Counted from the first letter of the stretch, positions 11,168 through 24,016 are shown. The stretch: 64,000 nt of DNA from Polytrichum commune (GCA_950295325.1 OX485808.1:11968501-12032500), one strand, 5' to 3'. Notes: a model not told the origin generated them from the sequence alone. Numbers and translations are program-made.

Positions 11168-12120
11168 TAAGGTAGTGAGCCATGAAGAGCCTACTTTATA
11201 ATAGAAGGTGGAAATGCTTTACCGTCACATGCTTCTTAAGTGGGAATTAAGTGTGTAACTTAGAGGGTGGAGGCACCCACCCGAATAGCAGGTGACTACA
11301 TGAAAAATTATGGCAAGTAATATTGCTCTTCACATGAAACTTATCCCCAAGATTTAGTAAGTGGTTGCCAAAGAAATAATGGGTGAGCAACATTGAGACT
11401 CACCCTTTTGTCTATATTAATTTCCATCCACACAAAGGCAAGCTTTGCCAATAGCAATAAGTTTGGTGATGTTAAGCCCTTAAGTTGTTAGGAAATGTAT
11501 TTTCGTTCACATAGGACAACTTTGAAGTTACCATTACAACATCATACATATATATAGAATTGGTCTTACCATCTTGATTGGTATCTTATGACATTGAGGT
11601 GCTCACTACTTTAAGCTAGTCAGCTTCGTTCATCTCTAGTTATTTTAAATTTTTTGTTGTTGTTGTTGGTTGGTCTTGTTTATACGCATGTAACTTAGAT
11701 TAATGCTAATATAAATATCGCACAATGATAAATTATTTATAGTTATTACAAATGGGGAGATCTGATTGTTAGTTACAAATGGATTGGTTGGGTTTAAGAA
11801 ATAATCAGTTCAAGTTCAAGACTTTAAACAAAACATTGATCGTTTGAGAAGAATCTATAGAATATACCTTATAACAATAAAGGAAAACCAAAAGATATCA
11901 ACATGTAACCGGTTGGGCTTGGAAACACTTGGATCTTGACCAATTGTGCCCAAAATCTACCCAAACATGTTAATACCTTAAATGATAAGTTCGCCTTCAA
12001 TGTGGTTTCATATGCAACAAAATTTTAGGATCCCATTCAAGTGTGCGACCTGCCTCACCTAATGTAATTAGATGTTTTAAGTCTACATGACCAAAGTAAA
12101 GTGACTTAGCATAATGTTTT
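11168..12120. other. Intergenic, with a dispersed repeat B copy
   Basis: No gene is visible. Positions 11750-11975 match dispersed repeat part B seen at 5160-5420 (AACCGGTTGGGCTTGGAAAC near 11913). The rest is unassigned AT-rich sequence. Confidence 0.5.
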
Positions 12121-13842
12121 TCACCTCCCTTCAATGAATGGGAGAACTGGTTGAATTTGAAAGATATCCGGTTTGAAGTTCAAGGGCAGAGAACTCACTG
12201 TGAGTTGGTAAATTGATTGTGTAGGTGCAGGCTTGGACTGCAACATGATCACGCAACCAAATCCAGGGTGTGGAATCATGGTGACCTTCAAGGTGGTCTC
12301 GTCCATAGCTCGTGCAGATGCCACCATCTGCATTTGCTTTGTTGATGGTGCGGTGGCAGACCGTCTTGTAGACTTGGACTGCCTGGAAGAAGGATAAGCG
12401 TATGGGTTGGCTGGAACGTCCACTCCGGAGAGGTCAAGGGAAGGAGCGGATGTGCTAAAGAGGCGAGTGGGCGTGATGCGTTCTTTCTGCGGGAGCTGAA
12501 AGCCGGCATTTTCAAGCTTAAGGATCTCCAGACGAGTGAGGTTGGTACCAAGCTTGACAGGCCACACGGGCGGGATTAGAGGTCGTTCTTGGTCAGCAGA
12601 GAATTTATCGACCCACTTGCGACGCGAACCTTTGACACAACGCTCAATGTCGTCCGAGCAAAAAAAGAACTTCTCGACTTTAGGTGTTGTGAATTTGTAA
12701 TAGTTCCAAACTCCAAGGTATGCCGGGGCAGGGGTGTTCTTGGAGTTGGAGACGATTTTGGCTGTACATTTCTTTTTGGTGACCGTATGCATGGCCCAAC
12801 ATGCCTTGGAGGAATTGTAAAGAACGCGAGCAATATGCCAGAGCTTCTCGTCCACTTTGGATTCTTGTACGGCAGTAACGCAGCGAAAATCAAGACCAGT
12901 AATGGGGTGGTGGAACATCTAACACTAGCGGAGAGGTGAAGCATGAGATCTTGTGGTTCTCTGAGCGACACAAGGGCGAGAAAAGTTGATGGTATCGGGG
13001 CGGTGGGTTTCATCGCCGTCTCCAATGGGGGTGTCGGGCTTGCGTATTTGCGAGCCGAATACCTCTGCACCTTCGAGGTGGGGACTACGGGTGCAGAATT
13101 CGCCTCCAATGCCACCCTTAAGAAATTGATGGTACGCCACAACTTGGAGGACCGCTCGAATATAGTCATCCACAGTGGCCACGTATAAATCGCCACCGTT
13201 GTTGCCGGACGCTTGAAGCCATTTGTTGTGAATGGATTCGGTAAGGTTGCAATTGGGCATTTGTGCAAATTCCCCAACGTTCATGATTTTCTCCTGTGCA
13301 ATGGAATGGCAATGTAAGAAATAAGCAAAAGTTGAGAAAAGAAAAGAAAAAAGAAAAAACAAGAAGCAATAAGAGTAAAAACGCGCCAATTCCATGAAGC
13401 CACCCCATTGTCGATATCGGAAGTGCCAGAAGGCAAGCCAAAGTTGAAGGTGTTTGAGTCTATCATCGGAGGTGTAGTTAGACGAAGCTCACCAGGCCTT
13501 GATGGCGAGGTACCTCGTCTCAGCCTCCAACATAGAGGATAAATCGCGATACTGGAGGCAGAGACGCTTGTGTTGGTCTTGCAAGTCATGCTTGATATAG
13601 AGTTTGGTGTGTTTCTCTAAAGACTGGGTCCAATAGAAGTAGCAGGTTCTCTCCCACCCATCGATGGGAACCTTTGGATCTCCAGAGCCGTAGATAATCC
13701 TGACGGCATTCCAATTGGCTTGCGCACTGTCCACCATGACGCCTTTGAAGTGAGGCTTGGGGATTTCATGGCGAGTCATGACGTGGTTGAGGTTATACCA
13801 GAAAAAACACTTGAGCATCCTTGTCCTCGGATTGGAATTCAC
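12121..13842 (-). pseudogene. Mutator-like transposase, C-terminal half, broken
   Basis: Read leftward from 13842, the fragment gives a MULE-transposase-like stretch: GVMVDSAQANWNAVRIIYG (Asp codon near 13731) and then ERTCYFYWTQSL (Cys near 13644). The usual CxxH of MULE transposases reads C-Y-F-Y, so the His is lost. A Trp-rich segment (LWLAFWHFRYRQWGG) follows an in-frame TGA where family members have Trp. A probable short intron (about 13290-13384) precedes NVGEFAQMPNCNLTESIHNK. A frameshift near 12920 leads to a 265-residue C-terminal frame ending at 12121. The N-terminal half, including the zinc-finger region, is missing, and no inverted ends were found. The family call comes from motif memory. 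Confidence 0.65.
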
Positions 13843-13859
13843 AACAAGCGATGGTCATG

Positions 13860-14880
13860 ACCCGCTGGTAGGTTCCATCGTATACGTGGCAGGCCATTGT
13901 CGCACACCTCTCCATGAGGAGTGCCCGAAACACCATGGGCACAAAGGGTATCCCAGAGTGACACCCGGGACTTGTGGCGCCGTTGGTGAGAGGGCCCAAG
14001 TGATCCTAGTGTGGGTGAGGGCCCCGGGCGTTGGGAACGCCCCCCACCCACGAAGACTAGGGGGCATGAGGGTAAGGCCATGAGCTATACGTAGCTCATG
14101 GCGGGGTGATTTTAGAACGCTCAAGAACACCTCAATTGGAGGTGTGAGCTAGGAGTTATGGCCATTTGAGTGGGGCGCTCTCCCGGGACAACGATCTGGT
14201 ACAGCAGTGGCTGGGAGTGGTTCCCGGGACTGCCAAGGTTCAAACAGGCATAACTTCGTCAATACTTGCCCGAATGGGGCAAGTGAGGAGTCCATCGGCA
14301 TCTATGTGAAGCGTAGATAAAGACGGAGTGGTTGCTTGTTAGCATCAAACATCATACAAGGAAGTTATGATGGTCTGAAGCTGCTGGGGGCTTCTAGGCC
14401 CAGCGGCTAAGGGAAAATGTCTACTTGGCCCCAACTCTTGGTAGAGAGACAAGAGGTTTCTTGACGGTGGGGTAGGGGCCCGCGTAGAGTCCTAGAGGCT
14501 TATATGGGTGAGGTGGTGTGGCCTCACCCACCCGAGGCCGAACGGCACGGCAATGGGCTTTGGCCCATTTGTGAGGCCATAGTTGCCTAGTATGGTTCGG
14601 GTTGTTGTAGTGTTGCTCCGGCAATGCGATGATCAACATAAGATGGAACTTCTATGGATGGAAGTCCACATCTAAGGATTGGTTACCGATTAAGGGGGTG
14701 AGTCCCAAAAGCAAAGTAGGAGGGTTGGTTCCCCTCCTATGAACTATAAGGTCCGGGGTAGGAGGATGTGGTACTTTTGGGCCACCCCCTTTCGAGGGAG
14801 CCTAAAAGTATCACACAAACCCTTCGGTGAAGGTGCCCTGCACTTGCAGGTGCCCAAACTGAACCCGGATGATAGGTGTA
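13860..14880. other. GC-richer non-coding block, probably retroelement sequence
   Basis: The sequence contains phrases such as CATAACTTCGTCAATA and repeated GGGGC/GCCCC tracts that recall LTR or leader sequence of plant gypsy-like elements. Overlapping frames on both strands (13757-14130) look fortuitous. No paired LTR was found. Confidence 0.3.
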
Positions 14881-17804
14881 TAACGTGAGTAGTTAGATTT
14901 TTAAGGAAAATTAAATATGCGTTGTAGTACCTCCGGAGGTTGGGCCTTAGTTTTTTATTATTGTGGCTCTAAATTCCACTAACCAATTTCATATCTAGTT
15001 ATAATCTTAACTTACAACCTATTCTACGCGCAAACGCACCAGCCTTGAAACCAAAGCAATCATAATTTATAAATTGGGATGGTTCTGATACACACCAACC
15101 GGATGTGACTTATACCACCCTAGCTCAATGAACGGAATAACGACAATTTGATGGACCATTCAATTCTTCTTATTTCTTTACTTAGTTCTATTTAGTTTTC
15201 TAAACGAGGGAACTTGGCCTAAGTCTCACCCTTCACACAAATTCCTTTTTAATTACTTACTTTCGTTTGCACGTCCTATCTCACTACATTCACATATTAG
15301 GCATCACCCCTTACCTGGTTGGTGCACCCCTTACCTCGGAACCTTCTAAGGCCTCGTGCAGGTCCTTTGAAGGTTGAGTGACATCTCAAACCCATCTGGA
15401 CATCAATGATTCGAAGGGTGGTGTCACTCTACCGAGTTGAGTTTCCGATTCGGATCTCTTGCCAACAAGGGTTTACAATTTATTTTGTATGTTTTGATTG
15501 TTAAATGTGTTTATACTGGATAGACCACGAAATGCAACTCAATGGGACCAGGGTGACGGGCGACCTGTAAGTTTAACCTGTTGCGTAATCTTCATAAATT
15601 GGGCCATTACTCCCAATCTATGGGGCCAACAACAGAATAGTGGATTCGGGGGCATTAATCCCACCTTTCTACCAACAACATTAAGAATGGTTATGTCGGT
15701 GATTAATCCGACTTACCACATACGAAACTTGCTAATAAATGAAGCTACTACCACAAAACATACCAAGGGGCCCGAAAATAATGGAGTTGGGTATTCCCTT
15801 AGTGGTCAAGTGGTCAAGTAACTTGACCTTACGAGATAGGTGAGTGGGTTTAGAGATGAACACCTTAGCCGCGCTCCCTCCAATCCTAAATGAAAGGCTT
15901 AAGGTTAGTTAATTTACCTCAATTTTTCTTGGTTGAATTGGGCTTGATGTAGGCTAGGCCACTACCTCCTTCCTTGCTCCACTTCCCGAGCGTCGACCTT
16001 GCCTCCTTCTTTGTAACTAGTTTGGTAATAAGCGTACCTTAGTTAACAATTAAAATATAAAGTATTTATTCTTCACTGTAAATAAATCCTAAGCATAATA
16101 TTTATACTTAGTGCACCTAATTATCTTTCCAATGATCTAAAAATCACTTTAATCGGATAAAAAATGCAAAAGTTATGAGGGTTGGAAGTGTGAGGTCGAT
16201 TCAACCTACCCTTCCAACCCACCTATCTAACTTCTAACTTCAAAAATTCATAACACATTCCTTACTACTTGGATATAGGCTTTCCTTATACCATTGGAAA
16301 GCTATGAACAAGTTCTAACTAGGAAAATTATGACATCAGCAGGTTAAGCTAATAAAAATTCAGCAGACTCCTTGTAATACAGCAGTCAATCAAAAAGGCT
16401 TAAACTATGTATCTCACCTTCAATAATTCATATCTAATTCAAATCTTATTGAAATCAAACGTTCTATATGACCCTGGAGAGATATTAAAAATATGTATTT
16501 GATAAAAATACATGATTAGAAAGTTAATCCGAAGTGAATCCAGCAGATCCTTTGTAATGCAGCAGTCAACCAAGAGTTCTCAAACTATGTGTCCCGTCTT
16601 CCACAATTCATATCTAATTCAAATCATGCTTAAATAAAATGTTCTAAGCAATTTTGGAAAGCTAGATAAAATTTCTACTTAGAAAAAATATAACTTCTCA
16701 TAATTAAAATTCCTATTGGGCTTGCAAGTCTGATCTAGAAGCTGCTACCCACAAGACCACCCAGTTGTTCTACTCCATCTTTGAAAATCCATAACTAATT
16801 GTCATCTTAACTAAATCACAAATGGGAAACGGCTATGGATAGATATAGGAAATCTCTCTAAAAGAAAAATGATAAGTATTTTGTTCTAGATTCTGAACTA
16901 AGCCTTCAGGGCATTGGCAGATGAGGTCTACAATGCCTCCAATCAAAACTCTACAATGCAAGCTACCTTTACAAAATAAATGAATAATTTTGTTGGTGTG
17001 TTAATAAACACACATTCTAATTAGGAGAGAGAGAGTAGAACACACATTCTCAAGCCTTTCTTTTAGGCCATTGAGAATGCATGCTAGAGGATTTTTCCTA
17101 ACTACATTGAAGCAAGGCTTCGCCTAAGCATTAGTGGAAGAAATAATTCCTACAATGGGGAAGGAGGGGTTTTTAAACCCTCTAAAAAAAGGGTTGGGCC
17201 CCTCCGCCACCAGCTCCATTTTCGAACCCTTTCCCGAAATTTCGGCTCAGGGGTTTTCCCGGTTGAGGTTGCCACCCTTTCGCTGAGGTGGCTCCGACGG
17301 GAAACCTTAGAACATTTTTCTAATTTTTTTGCCATCGAGTTGGTAAAGGGGCAAGTGGACAAGTAGCCCGCTTACCATGATCTTTTTTTCGTCAAAAATC
17401 TTCAAGCTGATTTTGTCTTCTTACGCCAAACACCTCCAATAGTCTTGTGTACCTCACACTAATTAATAAACTAGCATTTGCTTAGCTAGCATCTACTAAC
17501 ATTTGCTTAGCTAGCATTTACTAACTTAAACCTTAGCTAGTTATTTTTACTAGCTAGCATATTTTTTCTTATTTCGCTATCTTCTAGCACTACCTAGTTT
17601 TCATTTTAACCTTCCTTCTAGGCTAAATGCTAAATGAACTAATTTTCTCTAAATTCCCTATCAATTCTAACTTTTAATGCTAACATTCTAACTAAAAGTG
17701 ATCCCGCGGAGTGGTGGACCATTCAAAGGGTTCACAGAGGAGCTAACCATTTGCATGGCGGAATGCGAAGGATTAGCGCTCTTAACCTTTGCTAGGAATG
17801 AAAA
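14881..17804. other. No gene recognised; imperfect repeats at 16.2-16.7 kb
   Basis: From about 16200 to 16720 a unit of roughly 180 bp recurs two to three times. Each copy contains CAGCAG..CCTTGTAATnCAGCAGTCA, then AATTCATATCTAATTCAAAT and a run such as GAAAGCTA. Such decayed internal repeats are common in non-coding parts of plant retrotransposons. The remainder is unassigned. Confidence 0.4.
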
Positions 17805-18322
17805 TTGGCAAGATGGTCAAGGGGGCTAGCAAGAGTTGCGACATGTGGTATGTGTAAACACACAAGGCGATGGTATGAATATGATATGAATAAGGGTGAA
17901 ACCCTAGTGTTAATTGTGCATGTTGGTGATGATGCTCTTCTTTCTTCTTTGTCTCCTAGATCTAAATCTGGTCTTCTATCCTCCTCTCTCTTGAGTCCAG
18001 CTTTTTTATGCCTTCTAGTTGTAGCAGTCGTCTCTTCTTATAATATTGGGGTCTTTGATTTAGCTTTAGTTTGGTCTGTTTGCTTCCGTATCGTGTTGTC
18101 TCTGCTTATACTCCTTCGGGGGTCTCCTGTTTTCCGTGACTCGGAGTTTCCAGTGAGCAAGGGTTGTTTTTTAGTCTCAGTTGCAACAGATCTGCCACTT
18201 GCTTCTTCTTCCCGCTCGCAGAGCCGTCGGTCCAGCGACTTCTCCTTTGGCCCTCCCTCATTGCGCCGATCCACAGGACCATCTGAACTTTCTAAGCTGT
18301 CATTACGATGACTCTGCTGCAC
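17805..18322. other. Overlapping open frames on both strands, unresolved
   Basis: A 168-codon frame on the plus strand and a 94-codon, very hydrophilic Ser/Arg/Lys/Glu-rich frame on the minus strand (18038-18322) overlap. The minus-strand composition (DRRLCEREEEASGRS) looks more protein-like, but neither frame has recognisable motifs, splice partners or a confirmed start. It may be a captured exon fragment beside the Harbinger element. Confidence 0.2.
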
Positions 18323-18727
18323 AACACTTAATGCAAGCTCCGGAATCTTTGATAAACTAAGATTAAGTGAGTTGACTCAACATCTACAGTGGTTTGAAAA
18401 TTTGTGCAATATTTTTTAGAGATGGAGTAGAGGAAATGATGAGGAATGCAAGTTGCATTGTAATTTTAATCCATGCAAATAATTAGTTACATGGTCTCAA
18501 AGAGGCAAGTAAGGGCCACTTTACATCTAGAGGCCGGGCCAATTTCCCTTGAGGCCGATTGCACAAAATTTGAGCATTTTTTGGGTTGGAGGCCGGCCTC
18601 TACTACACATTATAATAAGATTATAACGGGGGCCAATTTTCCCATATGCAAAGGCCCTCGGGCCAAGAAGCCAAGCTGATTCAATAAATTTAGGAAAATT
18701 TCAGCCCTTTTTTTTTGTCATTGTCAT

Positions 18728-19879
18728 TTGTACAAGATAGATGAACGTAGACGGAAGATTTTAGTTGCTCTTGTGTTCTTCATGGCCGTGCGACATGTTA
18801 TGGCGGTTGTTGCAATTTTTTGCAAAATTTCTTTGCATGAACATTATGCTGCCATGACAATGGTTTTTGCTACGATGGTTGTGGAGAGTAATACGTCTAG
18901 GAGGACACGGAGTATTTGGATGTATGACCGGAGTACTATTTTTGCGGACAGATTGTTATTTGGATGTTACTCGGTTAAGTTATTCAAACAACATATAAGA
19001 TTACTTTCCGAAACTTTTGATTATTTGTGCGGTGTTTTATCTCCATCATTAAGTCGTAAGGATACAAATTTCAGAGCATCCATTCCTCTTAGAAATCGGG
19101 TTGCTCTTTCTTTGAATAGACTTAGTAGTGGTAATTTATTACGCGGTTGTGTTGAAACTTATGAAATTCATGAAAGTACTGTATCTATCATTGTAAGGGA
19201 GTTTTGTGCAACAATTGAGAAACATTTAAAACCACTAGTAATTGAGAAACAATCTAAAGCTACATTGAATAGAATTGCAGCCGAGTTTGAGGAGCTTAAG
19301 ATATTACTTTATGTAATTGGAGCGGTTCATGGTAGTCATATACCTATCATTGCTCCTCCTATAGATCCAACTTCATATTATTGTAGAAAAGGTTTCTATT
19401 CAGCTCTACTTCAAGGTGTAGTGGATAACAAATGTAGGTTTTGGGATTATGATTTTGGATGGACTGGGTGCTGCCATGATTGGACTTTGTTCCAAAATTT
19501 TGATATTAGAAAAAAAATGATGAAAGGTGAGCTATTGCTTTACAAACTTATAGGTGTAACTGTTTATCCAATGAGACCATGGTTCTACTCTCCTTTCAAA
19601 GGTGAAAAAGATGGATTACCTAAAACAAAGGCGCATTGGAATTTCATCCAATCATCAACAATAATGACAGTAAAAAGAGTTTTTGGCATATTAAAAGGGA
19701 GGTGGAGGATACCATTGAAAAGAATTGATACGTCTCTCCGACATATACCTAATTTGGTTACTACTTGCATTTGTCTTGACAACTTGTGCATAATACACCG
19801 AAACAAATTTGATGATGAATGGGCAAAAGAAAAAGAAAAAATCATACATAGGAAGAATAAAATCAACTTGGATAACTAA
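18728..19879 (+). pseudogene. PIF/Harbinger (HARBI1-like, DDE_Tnp_4) transposase, catalytically dead
   Basis: An uninterrupted frame of about 383 codons lies inside the Harbinger element. It begins at a TTG; the first ATG is at 18782, so the true start is unclear. The family pattern is plain: HHAD-like opening ILVALVFFMAVRHVMAVVA, then GAVHGSHIPI, GCCHDWTLFQNF, YPMRPWFYSPFKGEKDG, WNFIQSS, VFGILKGRWR and LVTTCICLDNLCIIH. Family members normally carry Asp in GAxDGTH, Asp in GDxxYP and Glu in VExxFG. Here these read His (AVHGSH), Val (GVTVYP) and Lys (VKRVFG), so all three catalytic acids are gone. The conserved HD pair remains. Downstream, 19897-20210 encodes a hydrophilic C-terminal continuation in another frame with one in-frame stop. 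The copy cannot cut DNA; decay is likelier than domestication. Confidence 0.88.
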
Positions 19880-19896
19880 AAAATATAGATAAATTT

Positions 19897-20210
19897 ATGG
19901 CGGCTACACAAGCTGCAAAAGAGATGAGGAGATACCTGACAATGGAAGAGGTTGAAGCAAGAACTATGCAAATTGAAGACCTTGAAGAAACTGTGATAAA
20001 TACATTTGAAGATGTAGGAGAATATGAAGATGAGAGTGCAGAGGTTGTAGAAACAAGAAAAGACAAAGAAAAAAAGATTAAAAACTTGCTAGTGTAAGCA
20101 ACACAAGCACATGAATTACTAGCTCAGTCTTTTTGGGAAGCTCATTTGAGGATGAAGGAAAAAATTCTCTTTGCTCGTGATCATGATGCATCTGATTCGG
20201 AAGAGGATTA
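19897..20210 (+). pseudogene. Frameshifted C-terminal tail of the Harbinger transposase
   Basis: An acidic, Lys-rich frame (EVEARTMQIEDLEETV, then LLAQSFWEAHLRMKEKILFA, ending SDSEED-stop at 20210) begins 18 bases after the transposase stop and in a different frame. It is interrupted by one in-frame TAA at 20095-20097. Its position and composition suggest the original transposase C-terminus or a linked small frame. Confidence 0.5.
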
Positions 20211-20413
20211 ATTCTAAAGTTTTTCTATAAAGCTATGCATCTGTCGGTCTACCCTCTCTAATAAAGCATTGGTTTTCTCAAAATTCTTCACCATGACTGA
20301 ACTGTTTTCCGCCATTTGTACAAAAACTTCATAGCATCGCTCTTAAAAATTGTTCTTGTCCACTTTGATTGTTGAATTTGGAGTCGCTGTCATAGTTGGA
20401 ATTGGAGTTTTTT

Positions 20414-21452
20414 TTAATACAAATCATTCTCATTGTCTGTGGTGTTGTCTTCGACACTAACAGAATCAATAGCAGATGCTGTCACATGCTTCATTACGGT
20501 TCCAGTTTGATGCCACCACTGATCAAAAGAATCATAGAACTTACAAGCGTGATGATCTGATCTTGAAATTCCATTTGCCAGCTTGTCTTCTTTGTACAAC
20601 TTGTACAAGGTATTGAATTTTTTTTTTGCAACCCTCGGAAGTTCGATTCAGTCTATGAATTACCGCAATCATACGAGCATGCAATTTCAGCCATGGATCC
20701 ATCCCTGCACATAACATGGGAGCGTTATAAGGACGATAAACTACAGAAATGATTCTAATTTAATTACTACATATGGGATGGAATGGACACGGTGGAAAAG
20801 AATATAGAGTTGGTACTCCGATGGATACATCTTCTCGCGTATGCGAGGTAGAGGGATCAAACCTTAGCACCAACAACTTGCTCTTCCAAGGCTTGCCACA
20901 AGCATTGGGGGGGTAAGGGGGGAAGGCCAAGGCCTTTAAAAAGGCCAAATCTAAAATCTGAAAAAAAAATTTCAAAAAATTTAGGTTTGGAAAAATCTTA
21001 CCTTATTTCTTTGCGTTTTTCAAAAATTCAGGTTCCATCTCACCGCGCATTGCAATCATTGTCTCCACATCACGATCCCTCCAGTTCTTTGAGCCGAGTT
21101 CTTCATCTTCTTCCACCTCCTTCACGTTTTTTTTCCGAGGTTTTTTTGAAGTTGCGATTCATTTTTGTTTCGGTGCTAGGGGAGCTATAATCTGCACATC
21201 TTCATCCCTAATTTCTTTCGTAGCCTTTCTCTTCAAATTACTTGCACAGATGTCCATAATTAACGAAGGCGGAGGAGGAATATGATTTCCGCAAGGTGCT
21301 TGAAAAAATTCGAGAACCACTACACTACCTCCATGTTCTTGTAGAGGAGCTTGATAGGGTTGGAAAGCATGAGCTTCAGCACTTTGATACCTTTGCATCG
21401 CCTCATACACTTCACTAGAATTCCATCCACTCCTCTCTAAAGACCCCTCCAT
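20414..21452 (-). pseudogene. Harbinger Myb/SANT-like DNA-binding protein, broken
   Basis: Read leftward from 21452, the locus gives an N-terminal polar region and then, past a stop near 21159, a trihelix/Myb-SANT-like stretch: NWRDRDVETMIAMRGEMEPE. A second stop (TAA where relatives have Gln) and a GTAAG donor follow near 21000. Across an intron, about 20708-20414 encodes RTSEGCKKKFNTLYKLYKED and ACKFYDSFDQWWHQTG. Within that exon a run of ten A residues shifts the frame by one base. PIF/Harbinger elements typically encode such a protein, which helps the transposase bind its ends. At least three lesions make this copy non-functional, unless the A-run is a sequencing error. It is convergent with the transposase gene. 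Confidence 0.75.
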
Positions 21453-21829
21453 GCTAACCCTAGAAACGGTAGCAACAATCTTGCAAGCGCAAAAAACTTT
21501 AGCAAGAAAACCTCTAAGGAAAGGAGAGAGCTGGGTTTTTCTTGCTTAAAACCATGCTTACTTTCAAGCTTAGTCTTTGTGCAATACATCCTCTTATTAA
21601 GAGGCCACACCATTCCTTTGCATATCCATGTACCTTTCAAAACCCGGGTGGGTGGGTGGGATCCTCTCCCATGGCTACACCCTTGCATATTCAACTATAT
21701 ACCATGGTCCTTGTCATTTCTTGGTATATCTCTAAGAAAATGAGCAACTATAAGCAAACAACTTACCAAGGTTTTACCTTTGTGTGCTTAGAGTAAAGTA
21801 ATGTATTCCATATCCAAAATATGTCAACT

Positions 21830-23820
21830 TTATGAGCCCAAAATGGGTGCTCACATGTGACCTTACGCTTGGGAAATATTAGAATAGGGGGTGGACATTA
21901 GGATTATTCATTCAAAACATAAAAAGAGTGTGAGTTTTAGTTTAGTGATAGGATTACGTTAATGGCAAGTATGGATTGATTCGCGAGGGTCCCAATTGAC
22001 CTTAGGCCAGTAAGATGTTTGAATTAGGCTAGGGGGGTGGTAGTTTAGGCTTTGAATATTGTTAGCTTTGGGCATTGTTACTAATTGTTTAGGGAGGGGG
22101 CCTCTGCTCCCGGGTGGATTAGAGCCGGGATCTCCGGATCCCTGGTGGGGGAGGCTACTGGAATGCTCGGCAGAGGGCGGTTCTTCTTCTTCTTCGTTTT
22201 TTTTTAGAATGGGCAGAGGTTCGGCCAGGGAGGCGCCGTCAAGATGGGGAGGAGGCAGCTCAAAAACGGATGGGATGACTGTGGGAGGGGGATTCTGAGG
22301 TGAGCCCAAACGGAGGATCCCTCAACTCTTGCTGTTCTGAGATTAAAAGACGAGAGGGAAGGGAGGCAATGCCTCAAGGAGGTTGAGGTCCGGAATAAGA
22401 GGGCGGCGAGGAAGTGTCCAGGCTTTCAATGCTTGGGCAAAGGCAGCACAATGCCGAAGCACACTGGGTCCGGCAAGAAGTGGGAAAAACAATGAGTGAT
22501 GCCTGCAACCTGGCATGAACAGAAGATGCACCTCGGGTTCTGAGTGCTACTGGATGGCCACAGCATTACATTGGAAGCATTAGGTAATTACATTTCCCTC
22601 ATAAATTCAATTACTGAGCAAGCATCTTTGCATTGGCTGAGTGGGTAAGAGACGGAGGAGTCATGAAGATTCGGTGGGGAAGGGAAGAATTCATGTGGGT
22701 TGTCAAGGCCGCACCTCTTCCGAGAATGGACATGAGGCTGCTGGGGGAAGGCCAGCTCTTCGCCAGCACTGTGACCAGGGTGGATGCGAGGATGGCTGAG
22801 AGAGCGTGAAGTTGGAAGGGGAGAGCTAAGGCAGCAAGGTCGAGGTTCTAGACCAGGCCACGACGGGCAGTCAACCTGGTCATGAGGGGCAACAGCTGAT
22901 GTCGACTGATGGCATACGGCTGGGTACCCGGCCTTGACAACCGGCCACAGGTTGGGTAGGTCTTCGCCCGGGGACTGGTCCAGGGGCAATCCAAAGCGAA
23001 GGGGATCCAACTGCCTGGGTAATCGGACTGAGGGATCGGGCCACCGAAGGAATTAGACTGGGGTGGGGTTAAGGGGTTAAGTGTTGATTTAAGTAGGAGG
23101 GGATTAGGAGATTAAATATATTGGAGGTGAAGGAGTGTTGGGTTTTAGGGGTTTGAAATAGAGTTGGGGTGTGGAGGTAAAAGCATTTCTTAATGCTTGT
23201 AACCGCATTTTCATCGGAAGTAAACATTGGTCACACACCAAATTTGCATGCATGACAAGGTATCATTTCGCACATCAAATAAAACTGTGAATTCAGTGTT
23301 AGTCATTATGCCCCACCTAGACTACGACGCACAAAGGTGGGGGGTTGTGGCTGACAAACTTCAAGCATAAACCTTGTCCAATATCACTTCAAAAGCCCTA
23401 TCATAGCTTAATATCTTGCTTAACATTCCTCATCATTAGAGAATGCCTAAGCCCTATGTACACACTATTTTCTAACAAAAGTTGGTATGCACAACCTAAA
23501 GATGTTGTCAAATTTGTGAAGGGTCTGCCTCACCTGTGCCCATGCCACCAACCAAATCCAAAGAGAGGGTTAGTAACGTACACGAGGTGAATAACAGCAG
23601 AACCCAATTGTTATCTATGTCACACAATAAAGTACAGCATGAACATACGTTTGCAACCAAGAATACACATACTTTCATGGAGTACTCTACCTGTTCCTTA
23701 GCCATTTGAACCCTGTGCATCCGAGGTTAGAGTGGAGTTACATACACCTCCCAAAACACCTAGATTGCACCACTTACTCTAAACACAAGAGTTACTTAGG
23801 GTAAACCGCCACCGCGTTTT
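21830..23820. other. GC-rich non-coding block inside the Harbinger element
   Basis: The left part matches 1065-1200. Positions 22080-23020 are GC-rich with fortuitous frames on both strands (22588-23010 minus, 22059-22298 plus). A purine tract, CAAAGGTGGGGGG, lies at about 23330-23344. It may be a nested retroelement related to the one at 1.1-3.2 kb. I found no LTR pair or target duplication, so its limits are unknown. Confidence 0.3.
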
Positions 23821-24016
23821 AACCTTTGAAAGGACGTCCTTGTGATCTCACTCTCTTAATATAGAATTAGGTAGTCCATCGTGGCCATAGATGCAGATGT
23901 TCTGATTTATGGTGGATATTCGTTAGTTGAGACTACCCTAACCCTAAAGTAACTTTACCTTGGGTTTAGCATAAGTTACTAGCTTGGTTCACTTATGGTT
24001 AAGACAATACATAGTA

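Noticed and set aside
13757-14130. Genes in the GC-rich sequence beside the Mutator remnant
   Set aside because: Four overlapping frames on both strands; none extends the transposase and all are Pro/Gly/Arg-rich as expected from base composition.
22059-23010. Genes in the GC-rich block inside the Harbinger element
   Set aside because: Frames of 79-140 codons occur on both strands but none has motifs, plausible introns or continuity; GC-rich sequence has few stops by chance.
23330-23500. Definite LTR following the purine tract
   Set aside because: The tract looks like a polypurine tract, but I could not find a matching upstream LTR or a primer-binding site.
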